A stretch of 64,000 nt of DNA, from assembly GCF_000400715.1 (NCBI RefSeq), contig NZ_KE007345.1:72351-136350 (forward strand), read 5' to 3'. Positions 62,143-64,000 of this stretch are shown here, piece by piece; positions within the stretch are counted from its first letter, which is position 1; every line of letters begins with the position of its first letter. Origin of the DNA: Acinetobacter genomosp. 15BJ (GTDB taxonomy: Bacteria > Pseudomonadota > Gammaproteobacteria > Pseudomonadales > Moraxellaceae). Under the pieces are notes generated by a model. That model was not told where the DNA came from and made no database searches. It saw only the letters and a program-made list of their open reading frames with translations. Both the position numbers and the translations under genes were made by a program.

Positions 62143-64000
62143 TTAGAAAAGCTTCATATTTTTAGCACGGATGATTTGTTATTCCATCTTCCCCGTGACT
62201 ATGAAGATCGTAGCACTATTATTCCAATGAATCAGCTGATCGTTGGACGAAGTTATTTACTTGAAGGTGAAGTCCGTTCCGTCGATTTTCCCCCAGGGAA
62301 AAAGAAGTCTCTTGCGGCACTCGTGCAAGATGATTTTGGCAAAGTAACTTTGCGCTTTTACCATATTTATAAAGGTCTGACTGATCGTGTCCAAATGGGG
62401 CAACGATTACGAATTTTTGGTGAAGTTCGCGTTGGTGCACGGGGTTTGGAGTTGTATCATCCTGAAATTCAAGTCATTCAGCAGCATACTGCATTACCCA
62501 AGACGCAACTCACTGCGATTTATCCCAGCACTGAAGGCTTGACTCAACCCAAGCTACGTGAATACGTACGTCAAGCACTTAAGCATCATAGTGATGACTT
62601 ACCTGAATTATTGCCAAGCAAATACAGCAATGGCTATGAACTGAAACAAGCGCTCCATTACATCCACGAGCCACCGATTGATGCCAATATGTTGCAACTC
62701 AATCAAGGTTCACATCCAGCACAACAACGTCTGATTTTTGAAGAGCTGGTTGCACATCAAATCAGTTTATTAACCCGACGTGCTTATATTCGCCAGATTG
62801 CTGCACCACGCTTTAGCAGCAGTAAAGTACTCGCGAAGAAACTCTTGGAAGGCTTGCCCTTCCAAATGACCAATGCACAAAAGCGGGTTTCCAAAGAAAT
62901 TCTGCAAGATCTTAAACAAGATCAACCGATGCTACGCTTGGTGCAAGGTGATGTGGGTGCAGGTAAAACCTTAGTAGCAGCAGTCGCGGCATGCCATGCC
63001 TTAGAAGCGGATTGGCAAGTGGCCCTCATGGCACCGACTGAAATCTTAGCAGAACAGCATTATTTAAACTTTAAACGCTGGTTTGAACCTTTGGGCATTC
63101 AGGTCGCATGGCTGTCAGGCAAACAAAAAGGTAAGGCGCGAACTCATGCCGAACAACAGATTAAAGAAGGCCATGCCCAACTGATCGTGGGTACTCATGC
63201 CTTGTTCCAAGATACAGTCGGTTTCTCCAAGCTTGGTTTGGTGATTATTGACGAACAGCATCGCTTCGGTGTTGATCAACGCCTCGCTTTAAGAAATAAA
63301 GGTGCCGATCAATTTACCCCCCATCAATTGGTGATGACCGCAACACCGATTCCTCGTACTTTAGCCATGAGTGCATATGGGGATTTGGATACCTCGATTA
63401 TTGACGAACTTCCGCCTGGACGTACCCCGATTCAAACGGTAACGATTCCATTAGAACGGCGTGAACAGGTGCTGCAACGCATTGCCAGCAATTGTCGTGA
63501 AGGCAAACAAGCCTATTGGGTCTGTACCCTAGTAGAACAATCTGAAACGCTAGATGCGCAAGCTGCAGAAGCCACTTATCAAGAAATTAAAGAGCGTTTT
63601 CCAGACATTAACATTGGTCTAGTACACGGCAAAATGAAGGCTGATGAAAAGCAAAGTGTTATGCAAGCGTTTAAAGACAATCAATCCCAACTTTTAATTG
63701 CCACCACAGTGATTGAAGTCGGGGTCGATGTCCCTAATGCATCGATCATGGTGATTGAAAATGCAGAGCGTTTGGGGCTTTCACAACTGCATCAACTTCG
63801 TGGTCGCGTGGGTCGTGGCGCAACCGCTAGTTTTTGTGCACTTCTCTATAAAACCCCATTATCGCAAAATGGGCAGGAACGGCTTTCAATTTTACGCGAG
63901 AGCAATGATGGCTTTATCATTGCAGAAAAAGACTTAGAAATTCGAGGTCCTGGCGAACTGTTAGGCACTAAACAGACAGGTGATATGGGCTTTCGAGTGG
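62092..64000 (+). CDS. recG: ATP-dependent DNA helicase RecG (3' end outside window)
   Basis: The frame is open from ATG 62092 to the window end (636 codons). MTSVQQLQGVGAAAATLLEK is the expected N-terminus. The wedge/OB domain (about 1-180) is followed by the helicase core with Walker A GDVGAGKTL (about residues 286-294), DEQHRFG (motif II, about 386-392), the TATPIPRTLA segment and EVGVDVPNASIMVIENAERL, then GRVGRG. RecG remodels stalled replication forks and Holliday junctions. It is the intact copy of the gene whose stub lies at 51880. Confidence 0.97.
   Translation, partial: MTSVQQLQGVGAAAATLLEKLHIFSTDDLLFHLPRDYEDRSTIIPMNQLIVGRSYLLEGEVRSVDFPPGKKKSLAALVQDDFGKVTLRFYHIYKGLTDRVQMGQRLRIFGEVRVGARGLELYHPEIQVIQQHTALPKTQLTAIYPSTEGLTQPKLREYVRQALKHHSDDLPELLPSKYSNGYELKQALHYIHEPPIDANMLQLNQGSHPAQQRLIFEELVAHQISLLTRRAYIRQIAAPRFSSSKVLAKKLLEGLPFQMTNAQKRVSKEILQDLKQDQPMLRLVQGDVGAGKTLVAAVAACHALEADWQVALMAPTEILAEQHYLNFKRWFEPLGIQVAWLSGKQKGKARTHAEQQIKEGHAQLIVGTHALFQDTVGFSKLGLVIIDEQHRFGVDQRLALRNKGADQFTPHQLVMTATPIPRTLAMSAYGDLDTSIIDELPPGRTPIQTVTIPLERREQVLQRIASNCREGKQAYWVCTLVEQSETLDAQAAEATYQEIKERFPDINIGLVHGKMKADEKQSVMQAFKDNQSQLLIATTVIEVGVDVPNASIMVIENAERLGLSQLHQLRGRVGRGATASFCALLYKTPLSQNGQERLSILRESNDGFIIAEKDLEIRGPGELLGTKQTGDMGFRV

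Overview
The window is a stretch of a gammaproteobacterial chromosome that fits Acinetobacter (Moraxellaceae). The evidence is an AlmA-type flavin monooxygenase, a rhombosortase, an AdeT1_2-type solute-binding protein, an A+T-leaning base composition outside one island, and the classical S10-spc-alpha ribosomal protein cluster. No species can be named from the sequence alone.

Layout. 1-1240: the C-terminal end of a protein with 66-bp glycine-rich repeats, then tRNA-Arg(ACG) and tRNA-Ser(GCT) on the minus strand. 1244-10630: RNase R, a membrane protein, oligopeptidase A with the zinc-ribbon protein YheV, two EamA/DMT exporters around an AraC-type regulator, and a lipoprotein. 10706-18114: a minus-strand block with two tandem TRAP permeases (each with the same leader hairpin), a rhombosortase, a lipoprotein that may be a TRAP T-component, and a pair of very small paralogous membrane proteins. 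18322-23337: YgfX-SdhE, an LCAD-like acyl-CoA dehydrogenase, a DUF2059 protein, AlmA-like monooxygenase and a GNAT acetyltransferase. 23429-37237: the complete minus-strand cluster rpsJ to rplQ with secY, rpmJ and rpoA, including a good promoter, leader hairpins and a terminator. 37271-51861: housekeeping genes: glutamine amidotransferase, metC, a HerA-like ATPase, hmp with nsrR and a perfect NsrR operator, engB, a diiron-type hydrolase, a dicarboxylate symporter, tesB, plsB, an AdeT-like binding protein and an NAD-dependent epimerase. 62092-64000: recG, cut by the window end.

The unusual region is 51880-62091. An orphan type VI secretion module sits between the divergent pair epimerase/recG. 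Minus-strand operon: a 547-residue protein built from about eight degenerate helix-turn-helix units, then VgrG, then a 980-residue putative effector. Facing it on the plus strand are two tandemly duplicated lipoproteins with a formylglycine-enzyme-like fold, which are good candidates for immunity proteins. The module is bracketed by a 160-bp direct repeat (157 of 160 positions identical by eye). Each repeat copy holds the epimerase 5' end and the recG 5' end. The left side keeps an intact epimerase and a 17-codon recG stub. The right side keeps a decayed epimerase remnant and a complete recG. This suggests the module arrived by recombination at the epimerase/recG junction, not by transposition.

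Functionally the rest is core physiology: translation and protein export, nitric oxide detoxification under NsrR, lipid metabolism (PlsB, TesB, acyl-CoA dehydrogenase, AlmA) and uptake of organic acids (TRAP, DAACS). The novelty is concentrated in the T6SS module, the multi-HTH protein and the small membrane protein pair.
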